5,302 bases of DNA from Campylobacterota bacterium (GTDB lineage: Bacteria; Campylobacterota; Campylobacteria; Campylobacterales; Sulfurovaceae). The translations under genes were made by a program, and so were the position numbers. The stretch is from positions 1 to 5,302 of the forward strand of contig JAUVCL010000138.1 in assembly GCA_030595845.1 (NCBI GenBank), given 5' to 3'. The notes beneath the pieces are model-generated. The model did not search any database. It worked only from the letters and a program-made list of their open reading frames with translations, and had not been told where the DNA came from. This document shows positions 5,079 to 5,302 of the stretch, one piece after another; within the stretch, counting starts at the first letter, position 1, and each line of letters opens with the position of its first letter.

Positions 5079-5302
5079 ATGTTGACAATAGCACTTCCAA
5101 AAGGAAGAATAGCAGAGCAGACACTAGAAATATTTGCAGAGATATTCGGTGGAGAATTTAAGTTTGAAGGTAGAGAACTCATTTTGGATATGGGTGAATT
5201 TCGTTTTTTAAATGTACGTAATCAGGATGTACCAACGTATGTTGAACATGGTGCAGCAGATATTGGTGTGGTAGGACTTGATGTTATTACCGAAAAAGAG
5301 CT
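5079..5302 (+). CDS. hisG: ATP phosphoribosyltransferase, catalytic subunit (3'-truncated)
   Basis: The frame opens at ATG 5079, with AAGGA (5067-5071) 7 bases upstream, and runs off the window after about 74 codons. It begins MLTIALPKGRIAEQTLEIF, the N-terminal HisG signature, and continues with RFLNVRNQDVPTYVEHGAADIGVVGLDV, the conserved region leading to the active site. HisG joins ATP and PRPP to give phosphoribosyl-ATP, the first and feedback-controlled step of histidine synthesis. The DVPTYVEHGAADIG form is typical of short HisG proteins, which usually need the regulatory partner HisZ; the C-terminus that would prove this is outside the window. The 50-base gap after coaX holds only the heptamer repeat and the ribosome site, so hisG may be read from the same transcript. 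Confidence 0.92.
   Translation, partial: MLTIALPKGRIAEQTLEIFAEIFGGEFKFEGRELILDMGEFRFLNVRNQDVPTYVEHGAADIGVVGLDVITEKE

Overview
The window looks like AT-rich chromosomal DNA from a Campylobacterota (epsilonproteobacterial) genome, probably a Sulfurovum/Sulfurimonas-type chemolithotroph. This is inferred from protein character (MutS2 rather than the usual MutS, a compact type III pantothenate kinase, a periplasmic multiheme cytochrome), from promoters with a good TATAAT box and no clear -35, and from tightly overlapping genes. No similarity search was run, so the genus is a guess. Every gene reads on the + strand.

Layout: (1) 1-313 is the 3' end of mutS2, holding the linker and C-terminal Smr domain. 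(2) 314-472 is a very AT-rich intergenic region with a consensus -10 box and a perfect 16-bp inverted repeat just upstream of the next gene. (3) 473-1573 is a secreted cytochrome with five CXXCH heme sites and a heme-free C-terminal domain; it appears to have its own promoter. (4) 1574-1659 carries a second TATAAT promoter and a strong AGGAG ribosome binding site that points to a GTG start at 1660. (5) 1660-5028 is a run of five genes with overlapping ends (1, 8, 4 and 14 bp): a YfgM-like membrane protein, a BamB-like lipoprotein, a Xer-type tyrosine recombinase, a 110-residue protein of unknown function and type III pantothenate kinase (coaX). (6) Four tandem copies of the heptamer AAATTAG start inside the coaX stop codon, and after them hisG begins at 5079 and runs off the window.

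How the genes fit together: the YfgM-like and BamB-like pair matches the yfgM-bamB order of E. coli and suggests envelope biogenesis (periplasmic chaperone/translocon contact and the outer-membrane BAM machinery). The recombinase probably serves chromosome dimer resolution. CoaX and HisG are core metabolism (coenzyme A and histidine). Co-transcription of the block is inferred from the overlaps and does not imply one shared pathway. The cytochrome is an electron-transfer protein with no partner gene visible here.

I do not see a clear undescribed defence or mobile system. The points most worth a second look are the palindrome in front of the cytochrome gene, the degenerate nuclease motif in the MutS2 Smr domain, the YfgM-BamB-like pair, the unknown 110-residue protein, and the heptamer repeat between coaX and hisG.
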